NCBI GenBank assembly: GCA_022494885.1
Contig: JAGVSM010001434.1
Span: 372,001 to 436,000, forward strand
Reading direction: 5' to 3'
Length of the DNA stretch: 64,000 bases
Origin: Micrasema longulum
Lineage: Eukaryota; Arthropoda; Insecta; Trichoptera; Brachycentridae
Below are positions 10,131 through 22,270 of this stretch, one piece after another. The notes under the pieces are model-generated. The model worked only from the letters and a program-made list of their open reading frames with translations, was not told the DNA's origin and made no database searches. Position 1 is the first letter of the stretch. Every line of letters starts with the position of its first letter. The position numbers were made by a program, and so were the translations under genes.

Positions 10131-12389
10131 AGTTGATTATAAAAACAAAAATATATATTATTATATTTTTAATAAAAATAAATAATTGACAGTTGAAACG
10201 CTACACGCTTAAAACAAAATCAAAAGAAAATAAATACTGCACTGCAAAGAGGATAAGGGTAAATAAATAAAGTAGATCTAAGGAAGAATGATTTTTAATA
10301 TATTTGTAATATTATGAATTTTTGAAAAAATAACATGAACGTATTTAAATGTATGTATATAAATTAAAAACTGATAAACATAATTTAACAAGAATTGTAC
10401 GTGAAAATAAAACGAATGATATAAAATATTTGAATTTTGATTTGATTAGCAGTACAGAATGGAGTCTTGGTGTTGACTCTGATATATGGGAGTAAAATAT
10501 AGACTTGAGAAAAAAGGGATAAAGTTCAATGTATTCTGACGTTTTTTTTTGTAAATTATGTAATGCGGGATTTTACAAAATATTTGTTGGTAAATAATTA
10601 TGCAAATACCCAAGTTTTGAGTGTGTGTACTTTGGTGTAGTGCTTAGAAATAAAAATATTTTTTTCTGTCAATACTTAGGAATGAAAATAGTTTTTACTG
10701 TCAACCGAAGTGACCGATGACTTATTTTACCTTGACTTATTTCAAGTAAGACTAATCCAGTACTCCGCTTCCATATTAACGTATTTATAATTTTCTAAAC
10801 ATTTAAACTAAAAATTCCACTATTATATTTGTATGATCGATGCTCTGAATACATGCACTTCACATAAAGCGTTTGATGCTATCGAAAGAACCCCGAAGAG
10901 CGTCTAACCTACCCTTGACAATAAAAGTTAATAAGTGATGAGTGATGACTTCCATTATAAATATAACTAGAAGGGGGAGATCTGATAGGTCAAATAAAAT
11001 AATTGATCAAATTTCTCCTTAGGGTGGTAAAACTTGACGGCTGTTAAATAAAAAATAATCGGAAAGAATGTCAAAAGTTTAAATTATGTAACATCAATTC
11101 AATTTACGTCTTTTGAATACAAAATATTTTTTAGATTCGTACTTTCAATTAGAGATGGGCATTTCGTTTTTTTTTATAAAAGTAGAAATGACAATAACCG
11201 TTTCACAAATTAAACGGTTTCGTGAAGACGTTTAAAAAATAACAGTTCAGTGCAGTTACACCATCTTTTTTACGTTTATCCGAGCGGTTTTTACGCGATT
11301 TCACGAGGCAATCAGGCATTTTTGTTTAAAATGATTTGTCACCCTCGGGTCAACTCGGTTGGTGGTTAAAGAACGACTAAATACGCGTTGGGCATGACTG
11401 AGCGTTTGGCCGTGAGTGTTTATCATAATTTTAGGGGGCTCAGGGTGCGTCTATGTACATTAATAGGTCTATGGTATTATTAAAAAAAACCGATTCTCAT
11501 TCACGTTACGTAAAAGCATTGTCAAGTAAAATTTTGTGTTTATTTAACAATTGTTAATCTTAAGAGAAAACACGGTCTGACTGTTTTTCATTCAAACGTA
11601 TTCCAGTATTTTCCTTCTGGATTATGGCAATGGAGCAACTACTTTTTTTTAAAATTAGTAAGGCATAAAAAACCAAACTTGTAGCTGCATACCACACGAT
11701 AGATTTTCCTATTGGCGTGTCCTTTTTGTTTTATTTTTTTTTGATAAATTGTTTATTATGGGAACTAGAACCATCCAAAAACCCATAAAAACACCCAGCT
11801 TTATCTGATGTCTTCGAACGCGCAGTATACAAATTAATATGATAATTATTTTAAAAAAACGTAAAATGTACCGATACAGAAAATTTTATTCATCCGACAA
11901 CTCTGTCTATTTTATTTTTTAAGCATAAGAGTTCCGATATGCAGTTGTCTTTTTCGCACAGTATCGGGGTGGCATCTCCACAAAAGACAGTGACAGAAAA
12001 ACAATCTTTAGATGCGTATTCACCAAAATTCTCTGTCACCGCATACTCTCGAAATTTCTGTAATTCGAAATTCGAAAATAATAATGTAAATTTCAATTGT
12101 GTTGATTTAATCTATATACAAATATATAGTCGAATCGAGCAAAAACGAAGCATTATCGGGTTTAGCTCGTTAATTATAAAATTACACGAGAACCTTTATT
12201 GACACGGGGGATACATTCTACATAGTAAAGTATAAAAAAAATATAAAAGTGTTAAAAAAAACCTTACTGGATAGATTCCCTTGCATGAAAATAGATTCGA
12301 GATAAATAGATTATTTACTATTTATTGTACCTCATTTTTTTTCTTAAATACAAAATGACACTAAAATACTAACAAAGTTATTGGCAATA
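10131..12389. other. Intron, mostly unrecognised
   Basis: Contains repeat J copy 2, a 32 bp tandem duplication near 10645-10705 (CTTAGAAATAAAAATA / CTTAGGAATGAAAATA) and a small palindrome near 11190-11225 (AACCGTTTCAC / AAACGGTTTCGTG). No coding evidence. Confidence 0.5.
11265..11425 (+). repeat. Repeat J copy 2
   Basis: TTTATCCGAGCGGTTTTTAC, TTCACGAGGCAATCAGGC and GACTAAATACGCGTTGGGCA parallel copy 1. Unclassified. Confidence 0.5.
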
Positions 12390-12557
12390 TTAACCCTTCA
12401 ATGCCCAATTTTTTTAATTCTTACTAAAACGTATTTATATCTTTTTTTTATGCTAATACTGATAAAAATAATTTTAAAAGGGGTTTTTTTTTTTCAGTTT
12501 TAATTTGACATTTTAGTTTATGTGGACAACACACTACATCGGGCATTAAAAGGTTAA
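12390..12557. mobile_element. piggyBac-type MITE
   Basis: TTAA flanks both ends. Termini CCCTTCAATGCCC and GGGCATTAAAAGG are inverted repeats starting directly at TTAA, as in piggyBac elements. The 168 bp body has no coding frame. Confidence 0.75.
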
Positions 12558-13206
12558 AAAATACAAAAATGTTAGAAAAACAATAAATACCAACTTTTAT
12601 GAACATCTTTTTAAATAATTATGCAAGTTGCGGAAACAATTACAACTTCAAAGGTTAAAAAAAAAAACCAAAGAAATCACCCTTTGAATTTAAGCTAAAT
12701 TACACTTTTGACAGAATACGTGCAACTGACTTTTTGTTTCAAATTTTGTCGGAAAATTTTACCCTGGTGGCGATTTTTAAAAATAAATTACAATGACTAG
12801 TATGTATATAATAAAATAACTAGTCGCCGAGTGATAAATACGTTTGAAATCACTTTTTCAACACCGATTATCAGTATGTGCCAAATCGTTTACATTGGAC
12901 ATTGTAGGGTTAATATAAATATTATTCGCCAAGTAAATAAAAGAACCATTACGGGCATTTCAATAACAAATAGTATAATGATTGAATAACGATAACTCAT
13001 AAACAAATTATTGTTCAAAATATTTGTTTTAAATCATGTGCTATTTACTATTTTTCCATTGAAGTAATTACTAATTCTTGAAACGTATAAATCTAGCTTT
13101 GACAAAACAGCAATAGATGAGTTAATCACTCCACGTTAGAACAAGAGTGGTACACTCTATACTATTATGAACTACCACGCTTAACCCAATTCAAGTGTGG
13201 TCACCA

Positions 13207-14352
13207 TTAACCCTCTGCTCCCTGATGGTACAATTTGTCCTAATGTAAAATAACTCGTATATATTTTTCATGAGACTGCATTTGATGTAACTTATCACTT
13301 TTGGAACATATTTAGACGTTTTGTTGTTTCGGCAATTTTGAAGAAATAAGTTCCAAAAAATTACTCCAGGTGATCAGTTTTGCCTAGAGATGTCACCCGT
13401 TTAATTGTATAAAATTATTTCTGCCAAAAAACTTTAATATTACAATTATGATTACAATTCGTTTCTTTTTTTGCAATAATTTAGTTTTTTTATCATAATG
13501 TTGATTCTTCAAAAAAAACTTTTTTTTATACTGCAATTCTCGGAAAAGAAAATGCAAACCGCTATTTTTAATTACTGTCGTCATCATTCCATGTCTTTTC
13601 CCTATTTGGAGAATCGAACAGGGAGAAAAGGAATATTTAAAGAACGGACACAGCAAACTCCGATGAAAACTATCACTAAGCGGAGGAGATACGGTAGGCT
13701 AGGCCATGTGCATGCTTGCCTACTTTACAAGGCATCGGGGTTTTGACGTCCTGGACGTCCACTGCTGACTGATTTTTTTATTATGGAGTTTAAAAAAAAA
13801 CAATCAAAATATAAAATCGTATTTAAGCTCTAAACTCTAAATGATGTAAGTCAAAAAAAATGTTTTAAAACTCTACTTAATCACGTTTATTGACTTATAT
13901 CTGTATTCTTAATTAGTATTTTTCTAACTTCATCAAATTTAAAGATTATTTTAATATTTACCTATACGAAAAAATATACTCCTGTTCTCTACTGCAATAT
14001 ATGCATGTATTATTATGTATCCTCAAATATTTTCTATTAATGTGTAATGAGTTTTAATTTTTCTTTTTTCTTTCTCCTCTTATTTTTTTTTTGCTTCTTT
14101 TTTGTGTAAAATGCATTTCTGTCATCATATTTAAAAAAAAACTTCGGTTTTTTCCACTTTTATACTAATATGTAAAAACTATATTTTGAATATTTTTCTT
14201 TTTCTTATAAAAATCATTTATACATTTTTTGCTACTTCCGTATAAAATACATGTCTCTCTTTATTTGTATATATTTTTGTAAAGCATGTAAAAGCCTAAA
14301 AGGCGTTTAAATAAATAAATAAAAAATCTATACTCAGGGATCAAAGGGTTGA
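13207..14352. mobile_element. Possible piggyBac-type element, non-autonomous
   Basis: TTAA then CCCTCTGCTCCCTGATGG on the left, and CTCAGGGATCAAAGGG then TTGA on the right, form imperfect inverted ends. The 1.1 kb interior has no transposase. The same left end occurs reversed at 18.55-18.60 kb (CTCCTTGACGGTACGAATT on minus). Confidence 0.5.
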
Positions 14353-16190
14353 CTGACTTGGCAGAAACTAATCCATAAAGTGCATGGTTTGCAACTGTAT
14401 TGCATTACGCCAAAACTGCATTTGCGCTAAGTCTCCTGTGCTTGATAAAGATGAATGTTTAGTTAGTATAATATTTTATTTTATTTTTTTGTCTGAGCTC
14501 TTGTTTTTTTAAGTTGTTTTTTTAAAATTATTGATTTAAAAAAATGGTGACATTTTGTATGGTGACATAATAAATAATAACGTTTCTACCTCTAATAGAG
14601 TGAAAATCCGTGTTTAGAGAGGGAGTTAGTTTTACGTTTATTTTTATTTTAATTTTTGTACAAAGTGTTATTTAAACCCTGTCACATCCGAAACCACGAT
14701 TATCAGTATGAGCAAGAAGGTCAGAGTTATAACGCGTCAACCTATAGAAAAGCCCTATCACTTTGTTTCATAGAACGCAAGCGATGTTGGTTAGGAACAA
14801 ATAGGCGGCCATGTTATTTGTTTGGCAACATAGGCATAACGATTTTTGCTGTGCTTGGCTTTGTTTGTAAATAACTTATGGATATTTACGTATGTTTGGT
14901 TGTAGCAGTAGGAGCGTCAAAGGTATTAAAGGAGTCAGTTTTCACAGGTAATTGATTTCGAATATTTTCCCATAATTAACATTGATTTTTGGCATAAATT
15001 GTCCCGACACGTGTAATATGTTACTTTAAAACCTCCCTATAATATTACATTTACTTCAAATACAATGTTTTCTCAATTTAGGGGATAAATTTGTGAATCT
15101 AAGTATGTTTACTGTTGATAATGACAGTTAATTACGGGCAATATGTTGGGGCAGCACTAGGCATCTATATAAAGTTTGAGTCTTTATAGAGTAGAGGTCG
15201 ATTCAAACTTTACTCGAAAGTAGAAACGTTAACCTTGAAATTGCATCTTAAATGACGTGTCCAAATTTCAGGCCGTTACTACTCACTGTTTTGGAAATGT
15301 GTCGGACAAACAAACAAACTCAACACAGGACTTTAGTTTCTTGGAGTTGGGATTTATGTCTCAATAAATGTAACATAAGTGTATTGTGAATAAAATGAAT
15401 AAATAAATTCAAAAAATAAACACACTTATGTATTTTCAGTTTTATAAAATAAATATAGGCGAACTATAGAAAAATAAATTCGAATAACCCAGCAATAACA
15501 AATACACAGGTACCTACATATTAAAAAAATATTAACAATGCAAATTAATATCCATTTGGCAATTCTCGACCTGAGTACGACCCATTGTTTTGCCACGAAC
15601 TGTAGCTAACTTAATACCTAATAGTGATATAATGATTTTCCTACGTTTGACATCCTCTATAGCTTAGCGCATTTTTACTCTGAGGGAATTTAGGTATTTA
15701 TTTTTGAATCACATATTTCAGAATATTTTATTAGTGTTTTTACCCTTCATAATCATACAATGTTGTAAACAAATAAGGATTTTTATTCATATTACGCACT
15801 CGTTGAACTACGTTTAGAATTATTATGGTCCAAATTGACCCACGCATAATGGAGACGTAATATTTTTGTTCGACAGTAGTTAAGGGTTAAGACAACAAAT
15901 AGCGGTAATGAAACTATCTTCTTAGAAGCTTAATCTGATTTAAGCTCCAAAGCATGTACCGTAAGATATGTTCACCTATCGCCTGTAACATTATTATCCG
16001 GTGAACAATTAATTACACGCCAAGATAACAGGAGCGTACTGTAGCACTTAAGCTGGTTACAGTGTATTATTTGTACAAAATATAGTAGACTCACTTATCA
16101 ATGGCACACTTCTGTGGGTGACAAGAGATAAGTGTAATAAATTCGTATGGAATATCCATCAAATTTCAATGGCGTTTGAGCAGTGATGTG
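14353..16190. other. Intron, mostly unrecognised
   Basis: Holds the 91 bp H repeat. The remaining sequence is AT-rich with no splice-bounded frame or familiar repeat. Confidence 0.5.
14655..14745 (+). repeat. Repeat H, copy 1 (inverted twin at 38.7 kb)
   Basis: TTTAAACCCTGTCACATCCG, AAACCACGATTATCAGTATG, AGCAAG is mirrored at 38695-38755 on the minus strand. No coding frame is supported. Confidence 0.5.
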
Positions 16191-16204
16191 AATTATCGAG
16201 TTCG

Positions 16205-16283
16205 GTAATCAATTTACCGATATTTTAGTCATTTAATTTAAGGTAATTTACAACGATATTTTAGTCATTTAATTTAAGATATA
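16205..16283. repeat. Tandem duplication of ~48 bp
   Basis: CGATATTTTAGTCATTTAAT followed by TTAAGRTA occurs twice (16218 and 16255). Nothing else recognised around it. Confidence 0.75.
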
Positions 16284-16369
16284 TAATAACTTCAAATATT
16301 TTATGTTTTTAATGTTTTTAAGAAATAACCCGCTATGCCTCTAATAACAGGCTGGTCAGCAGGTGAAAA

Positions 16370-16530
16370 ATAGGATATGGAAGGAAGTAATGAACAATTT
16401 CCTACAACACCTAGACCAATTGAGAAAAAAATCTTTCTTCGATTTATTTCTTGCAACTGGCGGGAATCGAACCCGCGACGCTAGTTTCACAGTTAGCTGT
16501 CTTACCAACTGCACTACGGCGTGTGTCATG
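16370..16530 (-). mobile_element. tRNA-derived SINE with intact pol III boxes (single copy)
   Basis: The minus strand reads GCCGTAGTGCAGTTGGTAAG (good A box) and GCGGGTTCGATTCCCGCC (perfect B box with a paired T arm). The anticodon region (GCTAACTGTGAAACTAGC) forms a stem with an oversized loop, and no acceptor stem pairs, so it is not a functional tRNA. The body after the head is unlike SINE A and B. Confidence 0.55.
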
Positions 16531-16630
16531 TATTTTGTACAAAAATACTCAATTTCGTACTGATAATCCATATTACTTTCCCACTGTAATTGCGGGGCCT
16601 AATATTGCACTGTCATTTTTTTATTTCCAT

Positions 16631-16803
16631 TTTTTTTTTGCACCACAACAGGCCAGGAGACCTAATTACAGTGGTGAATTACATCACAGAGCACCAAGGC
16701 TTGAAAAAAATCTCATTTTAATTTTTGTGTTCTCACCGGGAATCAAACCCGGAACCTTCCGTGCGTGAGTCAAGCGTCTTGACCACTACACCACGGAGGC
16801 TGT
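16631..16803 (-). mobile_element. SINE A copy, best preserved
   Basis: The minus strand reads GCCTCCGTGGTGTAGTGGTC, an intact A box, then GGTTCCGGGTTTGATTCCCG, an intact B box. The body has GCCTTGGTGCTCTGTGATG and AATTCACCACTGTAATTAGG and the end is GGTGCAAAAAAAAA. Other copies are at 6.3, 9.6, 32.1, 33.1 and 48.1 kb. Confidence 0.85.
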
Positions 16804-16811
16804 CCTTGGAT

Positions 16812-16915
16812 CGGACCCTGAAGCGTTTGACTAATTAACTAACTTTTGAGATACGATGCATTTTCCCGGTGTTGTGCCCTATGCACCAATAGGTTCAAAA
16901 AGGAGTTTATTGAAA
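16812..16915 (+). mobile_element. SINE C core, diverged copy
   Basis: GACCCTGAAGCGTTTGAC, GTGTTGTGCCCTATGCACC and AATAGGTTCAAAAAGG are core-like. It abuts the SINE A copy at 16.63-16.80 kb. Confidence 0.5.
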
Positions 16916-17279
16916 AAATTTGTTTTTCATACATTTTTTATATTTTGTGTATAATATTATATCGAGGCTATACTGCCAGAATGCATTAAGTCAACAGTCT
17001 TTATTTATTTAAAATATGTTTAATTACAAGTGAAAGGTGTGGACTTCAAGTTTATTGGAATGCCTAGAATACAGATTATTCTTTCAAAGCTTTAAAAAAA
17101 CTTTAAAAAAATATGGTAGAAATAATGTGTTGAAAGAATAAAAAAGCTTCGAATGCGATTATCTCGGTTCTTGTTATTATGACTTTATGTATTCTGTCGG
17201 TAAAGCCTCGATTTGTAGAAATTATGGGCGACTGGTTCAAATAAGTGATTGTGCCCAGCTAACCATTTTATTTGACTTT

Positions 17280-17860
17280 CTAAAATCATGTTTATTAGTA
17301 ACTTTGTTTATGGGAAAATGAACAAAATAATTGTTATTTATTATAAATCACTACCACCGTTTATATCTTCCTACAAAAAAAATATTTATAAAGTGCGCCA
17401 AGCGCCCAGCCCGTTCTCAGTGAACGATGAAACTAGCCGATTACCTCAGCTTATTCATGCATACAAAAAAGAAAAGTTTATTTTACATATTTTATCCGGT
17501 CGCGGTATTTGGTACTAAAGCAAGCTTGAAGATTACAAATATTATTTGAAGATTCTCAATTTGGTAACAATTAGAATTTCAAACATTATTTACGGAGGAC
17601 TATTTTTATTTGATAGGATACCGTTGACATATTATGTATCACATAAGATATGTGATGTTCGAAGTGACCGGTTTTGGTATTATTAATTTTAAAATGAATT
17701 GGTCAGTGCTCAGCGTTGATATTTCATCATATCATAATGGAAATATCTACTGAATGTCATTGTGGTTGCTAATAAACTTTAGTGTTAGTTTTGTATTAAA
17801 ATAGTGTATTAAAGCTACGTTTATCGCGAAGTTAATAATAATTATTTGAGTTGATTTTCA
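17280..17860 (+). repeat. Repeat I, 3' part
   Basis: TTGAAGATTACAAATATTAT, GAACATTATTT-like block, GTATTAAAATAGTGTATTA and TTATCGCGAAGTTAATAA correspond to 54.75-55.1 kb. Low identity, old copy. Confidence 0.45.
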
Positions 17861-18105
17861 CAGAACGACAGAAAAAATAGCCATTTATAATTATATCACT
17901 TATGTATTATCTTTCATAAGCCAATCAACAGTCAACAGCTTATGAAAGTCATTACAGATTTGCATTATTGAGTATTTATTATATAATAACACTTAATCTA
18001 AACAATCTTAAAATCCATTTAAATTTACGAAGGTGTAATTATGGTATAATCTAGGCGGACATGGTAAGTGTGTCATTAAGAATCAGAAGTGACTTGTGTA
18101 CTTAT

Positions 18106-18128
18106 ATATATATATATATATATATATA
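18106..18128. repeat. TA microsatellite
   Basis: About eleven TA dinucleotides in a row, then ATAATAATAAC. Confidence 0.95.
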
Positions 18129-18469
18129 ATAATAACAAATTAATGAACACTTGTTTAAATTAATGGTTAAAAAAATCACTGCTAGCCACTAGTAGATATG
18201 CACATAACAAGAATCACAATATAAAAACATGTTATTTTTCCAATACGATACTTATATTTACCAAAATAAATTGAAATTCCGCATTAAATTCAAACCACAA
18301 AAGTGCTTGAAAAAAAAGAATTGATCTACTTGCTTTCATAATTAAAATATTGAGATGTGTAAACGAGTGGAAATTTTACACAACCAAACAAACGGGGACA
18401 ACTCTACGCCAAACTGATCCCAAGGAGTCATTTTTTAAATGAATTTCTTCAAAATGGCCAAAACTACTT

Positions 18470-18605
18470 AAAAATGACATAATTTGCACTGACCATGATT
18501 ATTTACATAAAATGCATTCTCATATGAGAGATTTAAAAATTATTTAACACCAGGACAAATTCGTACCGTCAAGGAGCAAAATGTTAACACAACATGTAAT
18601 GTTTT
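18470..18605 (-). mobile_element. Terminal fragment of the 13.2 kb piggyBac-like family
   Basis: Read on minus: GTTAACATTTTGCTCCTTGA, CGGTACGAATTTGTCCTGG and CTCATATGAGAATGCATTTT match 13.21-13.30 kb. The opposite end was not found. Confidence 0.5.
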
Positions 18606-18609
18606 ATTT

Positions 18610-19475
18610 ATATATTTTTATTTATTTAATATTTCGTTGATCCCAAGCTTTCGAAATTTTCCTTCTTTTAAAAGACACGCACTTTTCTGGATTCTAACTA
18701 AAAATATAAACTTTAATTTTTATGAGATATTTTGTTGCCCCTTTAAGAAATATTTTTCTGTTTTTTTTATATTTTTTATTTCTTTTTAAAAATATTTAAT
18801 CACTAAAAAATACAAAAGCACCTTCTAATTTCTTACAGAATATTTTTTTCTCTCGTTCTTATATTTTTCAAAAATATTATACCTGTCTATTTATTATCAA
18901 AGCGAAAAAATCATAAACATTTATTGTACAATGATTATGATAAAATTACAAATAAACTTATCAATGTAACTTCTTGGTTAAGTTTTCCTTTTTATTATTT
19001 TGACCAACGAGCGCTTCCGCCTAAGTAGGCATCTTCAAGACTGGTGAATTGTTTACAACATTTACAGTTTTTACACTATTCTTAACATATTTTGGAGATA
19101 AGTTGAGATTAGTATAAAAACTGTAAATGTTGTAAACAATTCACCAGTCTTGAAGATGCCTACTAAGGCGAAAGCGCTCGTTTGTCAAAATTAAAAAAAG
19201 TAAAACTAAACCAAGAAGTTTCATTGATCAGTTTATTTATAATTTTGTCATAATCATTAACTATGGAGTTTTATCAAGAAATATCAAAAAAAAACATCAA
19301 TATTTCTTGTATACCACAAACAGGCCATGCCTTTGTGGGATTTTTTCTTTACTATTCTTACTGTTAATATGTGTTTCATTGCTATGTAATTATTCTTTAT
19401 TTTTTTAATACTCTGTTTTACCTATTATGTACTCATATATTGTAAAAAAAAATTATTAATAAATTAAAAAAATAT
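18610..19475 (+). mobile_element. M element (LINE 3' UTR-like) split by foldback E
   Basis: Left part 18610-18928 and right part 19300-19475 together match the minus strand of 26.81-27.30 kb in order: TTGATCCCAAGCTTTC, GACACGCACTTTTC, GAGATATTTTGTTG, TCATAAACATTT, CTTGTATACC, TGTTTCATTGCTATGTAAT. It ends in an A-rich tail, which suggests a retroelement 3' end. No coding part is kept. Confidence 0.65.
18925..19303. mobile_element. Foldback E: long hairpin inserted in M
   Basis: Two inverted arms of about 155 bp (about 18930-19082 and 19108-19262) share AACTTCTTGG, AACGAGCGCTTCCGCC, GTAGGCATCTTCAAGACTGG and GAATTGTTTACAACATTTAC with their complements. The loop is about 25 bp. A ~45 bp non-palindromic tail (ACTATGGAGTTTTATCAAG to CATCAATATTT) follows, and the same tail occurs at 21.01-21.06 kb. 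M is continuous on both sides, so E inserted there. Confidence 0.8.
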
Positions 19476-20140
19476 ATAAATAAAGTTAAATGCATCGCAG
19501 GTGCCCTGATTCAACATGGATTTTATAGCGAGTCCGGGCAAATTCACAGGCATGGATCGTTCCCGGTTGTCACTATAAGCTATAAATCTGTACTTCATCG
19601 ATGTATATCATGCTTATGTTTGTAGGTATGGCGCACCAACCCTAGCACTCCTGTCCCCTTTTATTGGATGAAACCTTTTTGTGCTTAGCAGTATATTTTA
19701 GCTACCCTTACCTACCTTCCCCGTTCAAGTATCAATTTATTTTGTCTTAATGGCTACCGTTCCATGAAACCCATTTTATTAACATTTAATGACGATTGAA
19801 TCGTTATTTAGCTGTCGAGTGCGCAATTAATATGATTTGTGATGAATTATGATAATGTTATTACAATCGTTTTAGTCTTAAGTATTTTTTTTTCAATAAT
19901 TCATAATCTATACGTTTTTTATGGTGATAGCTTTTCCATAATCGGATTCATTCAGTGATCCAAAAACTAGTTTTTTTTTGATTTACTGATGGACAATACA
20001 ACTATGACCATTATTTTAGACTAGATTGTAAAAAACATATAATATGTATGTGCAGTGCGTTCGAATGATTAATAGACATTTTAAATTGTGTTAGTTTCTC
20101 TCGGTGAACAAAGTAAACATGTAATTTTCGTTTTTGTTAG
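19476..20140. other. Nothing recognised
   Basis: AT-rich with one moderately GC-rich stretch (19500-19700), which has no known motif. Confidence 0.5.
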
Positions 20141-20156
20141 ACACACTAGAATATTA

Positions 20157-20428
20157 ACATATTACAACAGAGATGAAGAAAATTTAAGAGAAGGTAATAT
20201 AGAAGTCCAGGCATCTACAGGGCTTATGACCTGTCAATGGCTGGTTTAGGTGGCCACTTTACACACTGTGTAACATTCACCATTCTGCCTATATTTGAAC
20301 ATCTATATTCTTTCAATTCTTCTTAAATTTTCTTCATCTCTGTTGTAATATGTTAATATAAACAGCTCCCCAGGGAGTTGAATCCAGTCCTTGTCTACAA
20401 AAATTTGGACAAACTCAAAATATTGTTG
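20157..20428. mobile_element. D element with 14 bp target duplication
   Basis: The left end ACAACAGAGATGAAGAAAAT is mirrored near 20320-20350 (ATTTTCTTCATCTCTGTTGT). The middle has GGGCTTATGACCTGTCAATG and GTGGCCACTTTACACACTG. The right end is TTTGGACAAACTCAAAATAT. ACACTAGAATATTA occurs exactly at both flanks (20143-20156 and 20429-20442). No coding frame and no pol III boxes seen. Confidence 0.8.
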
Positions 20429-20599
20429 ACACTAGAATATTATATTTAAAGACGTTATCTGACGGTCACAGAACTAAAGTTTATTAAAGATTTGAATAGA
20501 CTGCACCTTTATTCAGTTAGATTTTTTTAAACGGTTGTTTTTTTATAAATTTGTATTATTTATTTATTTATTCAAATTTTTTGCTTACAAACTACAATT

Positions 20600-20735
20600 A
20601 ATAATAAAAATAATGCGACCTTACTGGGGTTTCCCGTGCCGAGGATACTTAACAATATACTTTTATATCAATCATTATAATTTTTAAATATACTTTGACC
20701 GGTTTCAAACTTAATACTTTAACATCAGGACTTAT
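20600..20735. repeat. Window-start repeat copy followed by a degraded hammerhead-like end
   Basis: GCGACCTTACTGGGGTTTCC, CGTGCCGAGGATACTTAAC as at 1-65. Next, on the minus strand, CTGATGT, weak stem, TTTGAAACCGGTC (20697-20730), a degraded relative of the hammerhead-like motif. Confidence 0.5.
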
Positions 20736-20944
20736 ACTTTAATAAGTAACTTTATAAATTCATTTTTAACCTCCTTATTTTTATTTTCAATGCTTTTTCT
20801 TACTCTTATATATAATTGCTACTTATTTTCTAAGTCATAAACATAATTTCCACGTGGCTAGACTGTAGAACCATTTTCCATCCACTATCAAAAATGTTCC
20901 TAAAGTATCTCAGTTTAAAGCACGCCCAAACAAACATCTTCTTT

Positions 20945-21062
20945 CTTTTCAATGATTTTGATAAAATTATCAATGAAACTTCTTGGCGTAGATTTTATCA
21001 AAATCATTAACTATGGAGTTTTATCAAGAAATATCAACAAAAAACATCAATATTTTTACTCT
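20945..21062. mobile_element. Foldback E, solo end
   Basis: AATGATTTTGATAAAATTA, TCAATGAAACTTCTTGGCG, then the inverted ATTTTATCAAAATCATT and the E tail ACTATGGAGTTTTATCAAG to CATCAATATTT. It looks like an E element whose central arms were deleted. Confidence 0.65.
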
Positions 21063-21186
21063 TCCTTAATCACTCATTGAAGACTAGTATTGATAATGGT
21101 TAATTATTAATATGGTAATTTTTTTTCATGCACACGTTTTGAAACCAAAATAAAATAATTAACATATTTTAACAACAACAACGACA

Positions 21187-21396
21187 ACAAACCATCACGC
21201 CGTTTCTCCGTAAGTTTGGGCAGAGAGGATAGAACGCCACAACACTATATCTTTGCATACAGATCTCGCTTTTTCTACATTCATACATCTTCTCATGGAC
21301 GCGCGCCGATTATTCCGATATTTGACATGTCCATCTTCAAGTATTTGTTGGATTTGGTCATGCCATGTCTTTCTCGGTCTTCCTTTATTAAATACA
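21187..21396 (-). mobile_element. Short 3' fragment of the RTE-like LINE
   Basis: Revealed by near identity to the end of the 62.7-63.4 kb copy: the rules GHVKYRNNR, RRCMNV and WRSIL, and the AAACCATCACGCCGTT tail can be followed on the minus strand. Only about 200 bp of coding end is kept. Its 3' tail is TTG/CTT-type repeats (ACAACAACAACGACAACA on plus), a third tail variant of this family in the window. Confidence 0.75.
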
Positions 21397-21599
21397 TTGA
21401 ATCAGAATAAAAAAATAAACGTACGGTCAAATCAAGGTTAAACCTAATTTTACGACCTTGCTAAGTCCTAGATTTACCACTTCTTCCAATCTTGAAAGGG
21501 TCTTATTTTGTGAATGAAAAGTTTTTTTGATTATGCATTATTTCAATTTTCAATTTTTAATTTTATTTATTCATATATATGTACATTACAAAATGAAAT

Positions 21600-22270
21600 A
21601 TCTTAATTCATACATTTAGAAATAATTGAAACAATAAGGTAAAATGAGGGATATATAATAGTGTTAATGTAAGGTTAATGTCCAAAGTAATTCAACATAG
21701 AGATAGTCCTTCCAAAAGGCATAACCATTGGCAAGTTGGTCCTGTATATTCAAATTTTAAACAGTCTATGCGGACGATGTCTAAGGTAATTATCCGGAAC
21801 ATAAAAGCTAATTCTCCGCATAATTTCAGGTTTGTCAATAATACCGCGTAACAATCAAAAGAAGTGCGTAGTTAAATACACATTCTTTTTGGTCTTCAAA
21901 CTGCTGTAACCGAACATACCCTGAAGGAACTCAGTAGGATAAAGTCATGGATAATATCCGCATTCCCTTATGTATAGAAACCGAAGAAATTTCTTCTGAA
22001 CTCCACCATAAGATAGTACCTACTTCAACTCACACGGTCCCCAAATCATCGAGCCACTCTCGAGTCTACTTTGCACCAACGAGTTATAAAGATTTCTCAG
22101 TACTCGTGTATTACCAAAAACCTTGGCAGTATGCAGAACAAATCCTAATATCTTCAACAAACTACTACAAACTGTTTTAATCTGATCATGAAATGTCAGA
22201 GAACTTACAAAAGTGATGCCTAAATCAATAGATAATGATAAATATGGTTATAAAAATGGTAAACTAGCTT
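21600..22270 (-). mobile_element. Degenerate jockey-like LINE 3' fragment (same family as 42.5 kb)
   Basis: Minus-strand frames give FIDLGITFVSSLTFHDQI, FGNTRVLRNLYNSLVQSRL and ESGSMIWGPCELK, parallel to the blocks of the 42.5-43.7 kb copy. Stops and frameshifts are frequent. RT catalytic motifs are missing because the fragment is 5'-truncated. Confidence 0.7.
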
